Part shown: positions 15,745-22,655 of the stretch, piece by piece
How positions within the stretch are numbered: position 1 is the stretch's first letter
Layout: each line of letters opens with the position of its first letter
Assembly (NCBI GenBank): GCA_030835135.1
Contig: JAUQWO010000075.1
Coordinates: 275,330 to 339,329, forward strand
Direction: 5' to 3'
Length of the DNA: 64,000 nt
DNA from: Bacteroidota bacterium
GTDB taxonomy: Bacteria > Bacteroidota > Ignavibacteria > UBA10030 > UBA6906
Notes under the pieces: model-generated
What the model was told of the DNA's origin: nothing
The model's input: only the letters and a program-made list of their open reading frames with translations
The model's database searches: none
Position numbers and translations under genes: made by a program

Positions 15745-16920
15745 ATGAGCCGTCAGATCATGCGGGCCACTGTCGCGATCACCCTCCTCGTTGTCGCGGG
15801 CATCTGTGCTGCGCAGACCACCAGCGGCACGCTCGAACGCGTGTGCACAGGGTTTCAGTTCGTTGAAGGTCCCGTCTGGAAGGACGGCGTCGGACTCCTG
15901 TTCAGTGATGTCTGGCCCTCTACCATCCACCGGTGGTCTCCCGTCGACTCCGCGGTGTCCCTCTATTTGAAACCATCGGACAGCTCCAACGGACTGACGT
16001 ACGACCGGCAGGGGCGCCTCATCCTCACCCAGATGCAGCAGCGCCGCGTCTCCCGTCAGGAGACCGATGGCTCGATCACGCCACTCGTATCCACGTTCCG
16101 CGGCAAACGCTTCAATTCTCCAAATGATATCGTCGTTTCTTCAACGGGTGCCGTCTTCTTCACCGACCCCGACTTCAATGTGCCGCCCGGGCAGGCGAAG
16201 GAACTTGCCTTCAAAGGTATCTACCGGCTCAGCCCGTCAGGGGCGATCCAGCTCGTTGATAGCACGTTCGACAAGCCGAATGGCATCTGCTTCTCCCCGG
16301 ACGAGAAGCTCCTGTATGTGAACGAGTCCGCCCAGCACAAGATCTATGTCTGGGATGTCGTGAACGATTCAACGTTCACGAACAAGCGGCTGTTCTACAC
16401 GATACCACAGAATGGGTATGCCGACGGGATGAAGGCCGATTCTTCGGGCAACATCTACTGCACGGGTCCGGGCGGGGTCTGGGTGGTCTCTCCCGCGGGC
16501 ACGTACATCACCCTGATCAGCACGCCGGAGGCACCTGCGAATTGTGCGTGGGGCGATGCAGACCGGAAGACGCTCTTCATCACCGCAAGGTCCAGCGTCT
16601 ATCGGATCCGCCCCGGGATCTCGACCGGAGTGCGGGTCGGGATGCGAACCCCCGAAGGATCCTGCGAACTCAGTGAGGGCTACCCGAATCCATTCAATCC
16701 TTCATGCGAGGTCCGGTACCATCTGCCGGAATCGCGGTCCGTCCGTATTGCGGTGTGCGATCTGTTCGGACGTGAGGTATCCGTCCTCGTTGATGAGCAG
16801 AAACCGGCGGGAGAGTACACTGCGCAATTCGACGCGGAGGGGATCGCCAGCGGCATCTATCTCTGCCGGATGCAGTCAGGATCGTTCGTCGAGTCGCGGA
16901 AACTTCTTCTCGTCAAGTAG
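15745..16920 (+). CDS. Secreted SMP-30/gluconolactonase-like protein with T9SS domain
   Basis: 391 residues from the ATG at 15745 (GAGGAA just upstream). Residues 1-23 are a signal peptide. Residues 25-295 are a six-bladed SMP-30/gluconolactonase propeller with the typical phrases FVEGPVW, GLLFSDV, SNGLTYDRQGRLILTQ, NSPNDIVVSSTGAVFFTDP, KPNGICFSPDEKLLYVNES, YADGMKADSSGNIYCTGPGG. The metal-binding Glu, Asn and Asp positions (EGP, SPND, DGM) are kept, so lactone hydrolysis is plausible. The last 80 residues are a T9SS sorting domain (GYPNPFNPSCEVRYHLP to SRKLLLVK). It closes the permease-ROK operon, so extracellular lactone hydrolysis may feed it. The final 65 bases and the 3' flank are nearly identical to those of the gene ending at 18798. 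Confidence 0.88.
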   Translation: MSRQIMRATVAITLLVVAGICAAQTTSGTLERVCTGFQFVEGPVWKDGVGLLFSDVWPSTIHRWSPVDSAVSLYLKPSDSSNGLTYDRQGRLILTQMQQRRVSRQETDGSITPLVSTFRGKRFNSPNDIVVSSTGAVFFTDPDFNVPPGQAKELAFKGIYRLSPSGAIQLVDSTFDKPNGICFSPDEKLLYVNESAQHKIYVWDVVNDSTFTNKRLFYTIPQNGYADGMKADSSGNIYCTGPGGVWVVSPAGTYITLISTPEAPANCAWGDADRKTLFITARSSVYRIRPGISTGVRVGMRTPEGSCELSEGYPNPFNPSCEVRYHLPESRSVRIAVCDLFGREVSVLVDEQKPAGEYTAQFDAEGIASGIYLCRMQSGSFVESRKLLLVK

Positions 16921-16943
16921 TAGGCAGTGCCGGTTCTCGCGGG

Positions 16944-17115
16944 GGGCGCAGCATGCTGCGCCCGTGCATGTGATGCATGCTGACCAGCGCCGAATACAGT
17001 TGCATCGTGGACTGATCGATGGGTCGTCGTTGCTGCCGCGCAGTCGACGGTGCGGGTCCGTGTAGGGGCGCAGCATGCTGCGCCCGTGCATGAGAGGCGT
17101 GCTGGCCAGCCCCTG
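16944..17115 (+). repeat. Composite repeat element, copy 1
   Basis: The element has a palindrome GGGCGCAGCATGCTGCGCCC at 16944-16963, a 30-base unit like GTGCATGTGATGC...CCAGCGCCG, a core with TGATCGATGGG and CGTCGTT...GCGCAGTCGACGG, and a second palindrome copy at 17062-17085. It starts 23 bases after the SMP-30 stop codon. The same ordered elements occur at 18818-19126. Confidence 0.85.
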
Positions 17116-17358
17116 CGCGTGTTGGGAGGCCATCGTTCCAGGTGCCATCGTTGCGCAACGCCACCCCCTTGACATTGGTCACGCCCCGGTGTATATTCCT
17201 GCGTCGCTATCACACTCTTCATTTATCTGGGGGCTTCCCGCCACACTGCTACAGTGCAACATGTTGTCATGTTGATCAACTGAGGCACTCACCGTCACCT
17301 CTCGGTACTAGGCTTTACCCACATAGCTGTCATTCCACAACAACCTGACAGGTGGATC
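17116..17358. other. Intergenic leader of the C25-like gene
   Basis: No gene is seen. It holds a strong promoter (17169-17197) followed by a leader of about 150 bases. Confidence 0.5.
17169..17197 (+). promoter_or_regulatory. Promoter of the C25-like gene
   Basis: Consensus TTGACA and TATATT separated by 17 bases. Confidence 0.65.
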
Positions 17359-18798
17359 ATGTCCTGGACCCTCCGCTGTGCCCTCTTTGTATCATTGCTC
17401 GTGATGGTTTCCACCCTTGCTGCACCCCCTGCCGTCGCTCAATGGTTCACCGGAACGCTTGCGGATCCCGTGAACCGGGCGGACTACGTGATCATCACCA
17501 CCGAACAGTTTGTCCCCGCCGTCGCACCGCTCGCGACCCTGCGCGGCACGGCCAATGGCTACGAAGTCATGATCATTCTCGTGGACTCCATCACGGCGCA
17601 GTTCCATCGCGCCACGCCGGACAGCGCGATACGGGACCTCATCGTCACTATGGTGGACCAGTGGCAACAACCCCGCCCGCGCTTCTGTCTGCTGGCCGGG
17701 GCTGTGGGACATGTTCCATCGCACAGCAAACCGAGCCCATTTCTGCCGACGTTGGGTGAGGATCCGGTTCTCATCGACCAATGGTTCGTGACGCGGGATG
17801 GCGTCGTGATGCCATTTCCGGCACCGCTGCTGGCACTGGGGCGATTGCCCGCATGGACGACAGACGATATGGAGGCCATGGTGAGCAAGACGGTCGCCTA
17901 TGAACAGGCGGTACCCGGGGCATGGGCCCGACGCGCCATTGCGTTGGCCGATTCATCGGACATGGGTGTGATGGAGGAGGAAGCGATGATGTACCAGCAA
18001 GCGCTCGTCCCGGGGTGGCCCGATACGGTATCCGTGCATCTGCGGCCCGGCTCTCCATTCTATCGCACTCCGGCGGCATTTCGGGCGCTCTGGGGTGAAG
18101 GGAGCGCTTTCGTGTCCCTGGTCGGCCATCAGAACTGGCAGCGATTCTCCGCGTGGTATTTCGCGGCGTCGGATGCGGAATCGCTCAAGGCCGGTACCGG
18201 GCTCCCCGTGTGCCTCTTCATTGGCGGACAACAGTTCGAAAATCCCGATACGATCTCGATGGCGGTTGCGTTGCTGCGTGCGCACGGACGCGGGGCGGTG
18301 TGTGCGGTGGCGCCTGCGGGTCTCATGTCTCTGTTCTCCGGGGGTCAATTTGTACAGGCTCTGTATGGCTATTTAGCCAGCCATCCAACGGATCCGATCG
18401 GCTTGGCCTGGAAAGCGGCTCTGAGCGATAGGCGGGACGAGATCGATGAGCGTTGGACCCTCCTCGGGGACCCTGCGCTGGTCGTGAAGAGAGGGCAACT
18501 CGCTTCGACTCCTGATCCGGTCCCAACGGGGCCTGCGGGGTTCGCGCTGATGCAGAACTACCCGAATCCGTTCAACCCTTCGACGACCATCCGCTACGCT
18601 GTTCCGTCGGCATCATTCGTTACGGTCAGGGTGTACAATACTCTCGGGGAAGAGGTTGCGACGCTGGTTGATGGCGTGCAGGAAGCGGGTTTGCATGAGG
18701 TGCGGTTCGATGCGCCGACACTGGCGACGGGGGTCTATCTCTGCCGGATGCAGTCAGGTTCGTTCGTCGAGGCCCGGAAACTTCTTCTTGTCAAGTAG
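17359..18798 (+). CDS. Gingipain (peptidase C25)-like secreted protein, probably altered active site
   Basis: 479 residues. Residues 1-28 are a signal peptide. Residues about 40-375 resemble the C25 caspase-like fold: ADYVIITTEQFVPAVAPLA, a YEVMIILVDSI strand, AIRDLIVTMVDQW, FCLLAGAVGHVP, LALGRLPAWTTDDMEAMVSK, then FVSLVGHQNWQRF and the end signature RWTLLGDPALVVK. In active gingipains the catalytic His lies in GHG and the Cys in a short SCxxGxF motif. Here the His region reads GHQNW and the second reads VCLFIGGQQF, with the Cys shifted, so proteolysis is doubtful. The last 85 residues are a T9SS sorting domain. Flanked by both copies of the composite repeat. Confidence 0.75.
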   Translation: MSWTLRCALFVSLLVMVSTLAAPPAVAQWFTGTLADPVNRADYVIITTEQFVPAVAPLATLRGTANGYEVMIILVDSITAQFHRATPDSAIRDLIVTMVDQWQQPRPRFCLLAGAVGHVPSHSKPSPFLPTLGEDPVLIDQWFVTRDGVVMPFPAPLLALGRLPAWTTDDMEAMVSKTVAYEQAVPGAWARRAIALADSSDMGVMEEEAMMYQQALVPGWPDTVSVHLRPGSPFYRTPAAFRALWGEGSAFVSLVGHQNWQRFSAWYFAASDAESLKAGTGLPVCLFIGGQQFENPDTISMAVALLRAHGRGAVCAVAPAGLMSLFSGGQFVQALYGYLASHPTDPIGLAWKAALSDRRDEIDERWTLLGDPALVVKRGQLASTPDPVPTGPAGFALMQNYPNPFNPSTTIRYAVPSASFVTVRVYNTLGEEVATLVDGVQEAGLHEVRFDAPTLATGVYLCRMQSGSFVEARKLLLVK

Positions 18799-18817
18799 TC
18801 GGCAGTGCCGGTTCTCG

Positions 18818-19126
18818 CGGGGGCGCAGCATGCTGCGCCCCTACACGTGAGGCGTGTCTGGTCAGCGCCCGTGCATGTGATGCGTGTCTGGCCAGTGCCC
18901 GTGCATGTGAGGCGTGTCTGGTCAGCGCCGAACACGGTTGCATCGTGAACTGATCGATGGGCATCGTGAATTGATCGATGGGTCGTCGTTGTTGCCGCGC
19001 AGTCGACGGTGCGGGTCCGTGTAGGGGCGCAGCATGCTGCGCCCCTACACGTGAGGCGTGTCTGGCCAGTGCCCGTGCATGTGAGGCGTGTCTGACCAGC
19101 GCCGAACACGGTTGCATCGTGAACTG
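18818..19126 (+). repeat. Composite repeat element, copy 2 (with 30-base tandem units)
   Basis: The order is palindrome (18819-18840), three exact-length 30-base tandem units at 18841-18870, 18871-18900 and 18901-18930 (consensus GTGCATGTGAGGCGTGTCTG then GYCAGYGCCC), a core with doubled TGATCGATGGG, a 28-base perfect palindrome at 19021-19048, and two more 30-base units at 19045-19104. It ends a few bases before the stop codon of the lactate dehydrogenase. It fills the whole gap between the two genes. Confidence 0.9.
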
Positions 19127-19129
19127 CAT

Positions 19130-20083
19130 TCACCGGAGAAGGCGGTAGGTCTCCTGGAGCTTCTCTCCCGACCGCCGGAACCCTTCGGCTTCATCGTTGC
19201 TGAGGTTGAGCGCGAGCACCTCTTCGATGCCCTGACGGCCGACGACCGACGGCAGGCTGAGGCACATGTCATGCACGCCATGTGCCCCGGTCACGAGCGT
19301 GGAGACCGGGAGGACCCGGCGGTAGTCTCCGAGGATCGCCTCGACGATGGAGACCAGGCCGAGCCCGATGGCATAGTACGTCGCCCCCTTTCGCTTGATG
19401 ATCTCGTACGCCGCATCGCGTACACGGATGAAAATGTCGTCCATGTCCTTCTGATCATACCGGCGGTTCTTCAGCGGTGCGAATTCCTGCAGCCGCACGC
19501 CGCCGATGTTGGCCATGCTCCATACCGGGATCTCGCTGTCCCCATGCTCTCCGATGATGTACGCGTGCACGCTCTGCGTGTCGACACCATAGTACTGTCC
19601 GAGCAGGAAACGGAACCGCGACGTGTCGAGGATCGTCCCCGATCCAATCACCCGGGAGGAGGGGAGTCCGGACACCTCCAGCGCGATGTGCGTGAGGATG
19701 TCCACGGGATTGGTTGCGATAAGGAGGATCACGCCCGGGTTCGCCTTCACGATCCGTGGCACGATGTCGCGGAAGATCGCTGCATTCCTGCCGAGGAGGT
19801 CCAGCCGCGACTCTCCCGGCCGCTGGCCGGTCCCCGCGGCGATGACGACGATACGGCATCCCGCAAGATCGTCATACGAGCCTGCCTCGATCTTCATGGG
19901 CCGGGCGAAGGAGAGCCCGTGTTCGAAATCCATCACCTCGCCCAGCGCCTTCTCATGATTCAGATCGACCAGTACCAGCCGGCTGGCAAGCCGTCGGATG
20001 ATGAGCGCATACGCGAACGACGTTCCCACCAGTCCCGTACCAACCAGCCCAACCTGACGCATGTCCATTGGCTCAGATGTCAT
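19130..20083 (-). CDS. ldh: L-lactate dehydrogenase
   Basis: 317 residues from the ATG at 20083 (GGGAGAG upstream). Interconverts pyruvate and L-lactate with NAD(H) in the cytoplasm. The Rossmann motif is VGLVGTGLVGTSFAYAL with an acidic VDLN strand end, indicating NAD. The substrate-specificity loop reads AGTGQRPGESRLDLL, where Gln marks lactate and not malate dehydrogenase (which has Arg). Catalytic residues are visible in ATNPVDILTHIA and IIGEHGDSEIPVWS (the His-Asp pair). The length fits the family. The gene follows the heme lipoprotein by 49 bases and may be its operon partner. Its 3' end abuts the composite repeat. Confidence 0.93.
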   Translation of the reverse strand: MTSEPMDMRQVGLVGTGLVGTSFAYALIIRRLASRLVLVDLNHEKALGEVMDFEHGLSFARPMKIEAGSYDDLAGCRIVVIAAGTGQRPGESRLDLLGRNAAIFRDIVPRIVKANPGVILLIATNPVDILTHIALEVSGLPSSRVIGSGTILDTSRFRFLLGQYYGVDTQSVHAYIIGEHGDSEIPVWSMANIGGVRLQEFAPLKNRRYDQKDMDDIFIRVRDAAYEIIKRKGATYYAIGLGLVSIVEAILGDYRRVLPVSTLVTGAHGVHDMCLSLPSVVGRQGIEEVLALNLSNDEAEGFRRSGEKLQETYRLLR

Positions 20084-20132
20084 GACTCTCCCGGAATGAT
20101 CCATCCATATCTGACCGTCTGCGTGGAGCGTT

Positions 20133-20645
20133 TCACGGATGGGTGTCGTTCATCCGCGTGAAGTCGGTGCCCGTGGAGTGGCAGCCGACACACCCGGTCC
20201 CCCTGCGGGAAGCGGAGATCTTGACCGCCCCGTTGCCATCCGTCTCCGACCAGATCCATCCGGACGACGATGCATTCTCCGCACGTCCAAGCTTGAACAT
20301 GTACGCGATGGTGGTCAACGTACTGCCCGTGTAGAGCTCTTTCACGATCAGAGAGGAATCGGGAAAGAGCGCTCCGGCCGCAACCCGTCCCGCCGCCGTG
20401 AGCTGGGTGGCAGCCCTCCGGTTATACCTCACCCGGACACGGGGCTCATGCGCGGTGGTGCTCCCCCCGGCGAGAGTGTCGGCGGTAAGGCCGAAAAACG
20501 TCCATCCGTCCGGAGCCCCCTGCATGGCATAGAGCTCCGCATCGGAAACGGAAAAGACAACCGGGGTGGGATCATTCCCGGCGTCGGTACACTGGATCGC
20601 CAGAAACGGCAGCGCCAGTAGGCATATGTTCGTCAGACGTCGCAT
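20133..20645 (-). CDS. Heme-binding lipoprotein, cytochrome P460-like
   Basis: 170 residues from the ATG at 20645. The N-terminus is a lipoprotein signal (MRRLTNICLLALPFLAIQC with the lipobox Cys at 19). The C-terminus has a single c-type heme site, GTGCVGCHSTGTDF, preceded by SGWIWSETDGNGAVKISASR. The CxxCH near the C-terminus and the trailing DF resemble cytochrome P460-family domains as I remember them. It would sit lipid-anchored in the periplasm and transfer electrons or bind a small ligand. The frame is open far upstream to 21599, but that part is antisense to the dehydrogenase gene and is not coding. Confidence 0.75.
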   Translation of the reverse strand: MRRLTNICLLALPFLAIQCTDAGNDPTPVVFSVSDAELYAMQGAPDGWTFFGLTADTLAGGSTTAHEPRVRVRYNRRAATQLTAAGRVAAGALFPDSSLIVKELYTGSTLTTIAYMFKLGRAENASSSGWIWSETDGNGAVKISASRRGTGCVGCHSTGTDFTRMNDTHP

Positions 20646-20900
20646 GGGAGGGTCAGGGCCTTTTATTGTACAACCACAACAGAGAAGGAAGGGGTTCCCG
20701 CCCCACGAAAGTCCCGGGCCTGTGGTGTCCGATGCGCACGCTGGATTCTGTCCCTCGGGCTCCGTACGTTTGATGATGAAGCCGCTCACTGCCAGAGCAT
20801 TGTCTCGTATCCACGCACATTCCCCCACCCGCACCACCTCAGTGTGTGGAAGGAGGAGGGGCTGTGCAATGTCGACCGTACGCATCCCGGGACCGGCCTT

Positions 20901-21938
20901 ATGAAAGCAGCTGTACTCACTGGTATCCACCGATTCGACGTGACAAGCGTCCCCACCCCGGAACTCGTGCACGATACCGACATCCGGATACGGATCATGA
21001 CCGTCGGGGTGTGTGGCTCGGACGTTCATTACTTCACCACAGGCAGGATCGGCTCCCAGATCGTGGAATTCCCGTTCACGATCGGACACGAGACAGCCGG
21101 CGTGGTGGATCGCATCGGCAGCAAGGTGACACGCGTCCGTCCCGGCCAGCGCATCGCCGTGGACCCCGCTGTATCCTGCGGCGAATGCGACCAGTGCAAG
21201 GCAGGCCGCGAGCATACCTGTCGCCGCCTTCTGTTCCTGGGATGCCCCGGACAGATCGAAGGCTGCCTTGGCGAATACCTCGTTCTGCCAGAGAAGTGCT
21301 GCTTCCCGATCCCGGACAGCATGACCTTCGTGCAGGCGACGCTGTCGGAACCGCTTGCCATCGGCGTGTATGCCGTGGAGCGGTCCGGCATCCGCGATGG
21401 CGCATCGGTCGGCATCCTGGGCGCCGGACCGATAGGCATGTCGGTCTTTCATGTCCTCCGTACGCGGAACCCCGCTCACATCATTGTCACGGAGAAGCTC
21501 GAATCGCGGCTGGCAATGGCGCGCGCCTTGCGTCCGGCCTGGTCGGGGAATCCGGACCGGGTGGATGTTGTTGCGGAGGTCGGACGCATCGAACCGCACA
21601 TGCTGGATATCGTGTTCGAGTGCAGCGGCGATCCGGCAGCTTCACTTCAGGGTGTGCAACTGCTGAAGCCGGGCGGAACACTCGTCATCGTGGGGATCCC
21701 GGAGGTCGATGAGATCGCCTTCCCGATCCACGAACTCCGCCGGAAGGAGATCACGATCCTCAACATCCGCCGCCAGGTGCATTGCACGCAGAAAGCACTC
21801 GACCTTCTCGCGAGCGGGGCGGTCGCGATGGATGCGATGGTAACACACTCATTCACGCTCGACCGGACACAGGATGCATTCGATCTCGTGTCGGGCTACA
21901 GGGACGGCGTGATGAAGGCAATGATCACGATCCCCTGA
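20901..21938 (+). CDS. Zinc-dependent polyol (sorbitol/xylitol-type) dehydrogenase
   Basis: 345 residues of the medium-chain dehydrogenase family. The catalytic zinc ligands are Cys in GVCGSDVHYF and His-Glu in IGHETAGVV. The structural zinc is bound by CGECDQCKAGREHTC with the usual C-x2-C-x2-C-x7-C spacing. The Rossmann turn is VGILGAGPIGMSV, with VTEKLESRLAMAR behind it. The CGSDVHYF and RRLLFLG segments resemble sorbitol/xylitol/L-threonine dehydrogenases. Reaction: NAD(P)-dependent oxidation of a polyol or sugar secondary alcohol in the cytoplasm. The start at 20901 aligns with the family N-terminus (MKAAVL); the longer open frame upstream is unlikely to be coding. The pentapeptide gene follows by 22 bases. 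Confidence 0.9.
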   Translation: MKAAVLTGIHRFDVTSVPTPELVHDTDIRIRIMTVGVCGSDVHYFTTGRIGSQIVEFPFTIGHETAGVVDRIGSKVTRVRPGQRIAVDPAVSCGECDQCKAGREHTCRRLLFLGCPGQIEGCLGEYLVLPEKCCFPIPDSMTFVQATLSEPLAIGVYAVERSGIRDGASVGILGAGPIGMSVFHVLRTRNPAHIIVTEKLESRLAMARALRPAWSGNPDRVDVVAEVGRIEPHMLDIVFECSGDPAASLQGVQLLKPGGTLVIVGIPEVDEIAFPIHELRRKEITILNIRRQVHCTQKALDLLASGAVAMDAMVTHSFTLDRTQDAFDLVSGYRDGVMKAMITIP

Positions 21939-21960
21939 CCGTAACCACCCGACACAACAG

Positions 21961-22620
21961 ATGAAGACCAGACCGTTACCGACCGTGGCCGCGCCGCGCA
22001 TCCCGAAGGACATTGCTCCCTATGACGGAGGCGAACTTGACGGGTCAATGGAGATCCTCCGGGTCCGTTGCACCGATATCGATGCCACCGGCCGGGCGAT
22101 CACCGGATTGACGCTGGACCAGGTCCACGCGCACCGGGTGCTCATGAACCGCGCACGGTTGTCCTCGGCGCGTCTGTTCGATGTGCAGTGCGAAGCCTCG
22201 GATCTTTCGGCCTCCTCGTGGCAGCGGCCCCGCTGGCAACGTGTGCTGTTCAAGGGATGCAAGTTGACCGGTGCGCAGTTCACCACGCTTGCCGGGACCG
22301 ATGTGGCATTCCAGGAGTGTACGCTGGATGGCGCGATCTTCTCGGGCGGCAAACTCAAGGGTGTCCACTTTGAGCGGTGCCGGATGGCACGCGTGGTCTT
22401 CGACAGGGTGGAGCTTGGCAACGCTACGTTCCGTCGATGCGATTGTACTGGAATGGACCTCACGGGGAGCGTGCTGCAGAGTGTGGATCTGCGTGATTCG
22501 GACATCCCCGACATCAGGATCGAGGCAGGGCAGTTCAAGGGCCTGACCATCGATCCCGCCCAGGCCGCGGAATTCATGGCCCAGCTCGGGTGTGTTGTCC
22601 AGTCCACGGACGATGCGTAG
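21961..22620 (+). CDS. Pentapeptide-repeat protein
   Basis: 219 residues. From about residue 60 to 190 the sequence follows the A(D/N)Lxx rhythm of pentapeptide repeats: MNRARLSSARLFDVQC, CEASDLSASSW, FKGCKLTGAQFTT, FQECTLDGAIFSGGKL, VHFERCRMARVVF, ATFRRCDCTGMDLTGSVLQ, VDLRDSDIPD. Such repeats fold into a right-handed quadrilateral beta-helix. Some members mimic DNA and protect gyrase, but most have no known job. The C-terminal helix (IDPAQAAEFMAQLGCVVQ) resembles that of McbG/Qnr-like stand-alone proteins. No signal peptide is seen, so it is probably cytoplasmic. Likely cotranscribed with the upstream dehydrogenase. Confidence 0.88.
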   Translation: MKTRPLPTVAAPRIPKDIAPYDGGELDGSMEILRVRCTDIDATGRAITGLTLDQVHAHRVLMNRARLSSARLFDVQCEASDLSASSWQRPRWQRVLFKGCKLTGAQFTTLAGTDVAFQECTLDGAIFSGGKLKGVHFERCRMARVVFDRVELGNATFRRCDCTGMDLTGSVLQSVDLRDSDIPDIRIEAGQFKGLTIDPAQAAEFMAQLGCVVQSTDDA

Positions 22621-22622
22621 GA

Positions 22623-22648
22623 CGGTGAACGGGATCTCCCGTTCACCG
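22623..22648. terminator. Bidirectional hairpin between convergent genes
   Basis: CGGTGAACGGG (22623-22633) and CCCGTTCACCG (22638-22648) form a perfect 11-bp stem with an ATCT loop, placed between the pentapeptide gene (plus) and the giant T9SS gene (minus). Confidence 0.7.
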
Positions 22649-22655
22649 CAACACA

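Noticed and set aside
18841-18930. CRISPR array
   Set aside because: The 30-base units are directly adjacent without spacers, and no cas genes are present.
20646-21599. Upstream extension of the heme-lipoprotein frame
   Set aside because: It is antisense to the zinc dehydrogenase; the lipoprotein signal begins at 20645.
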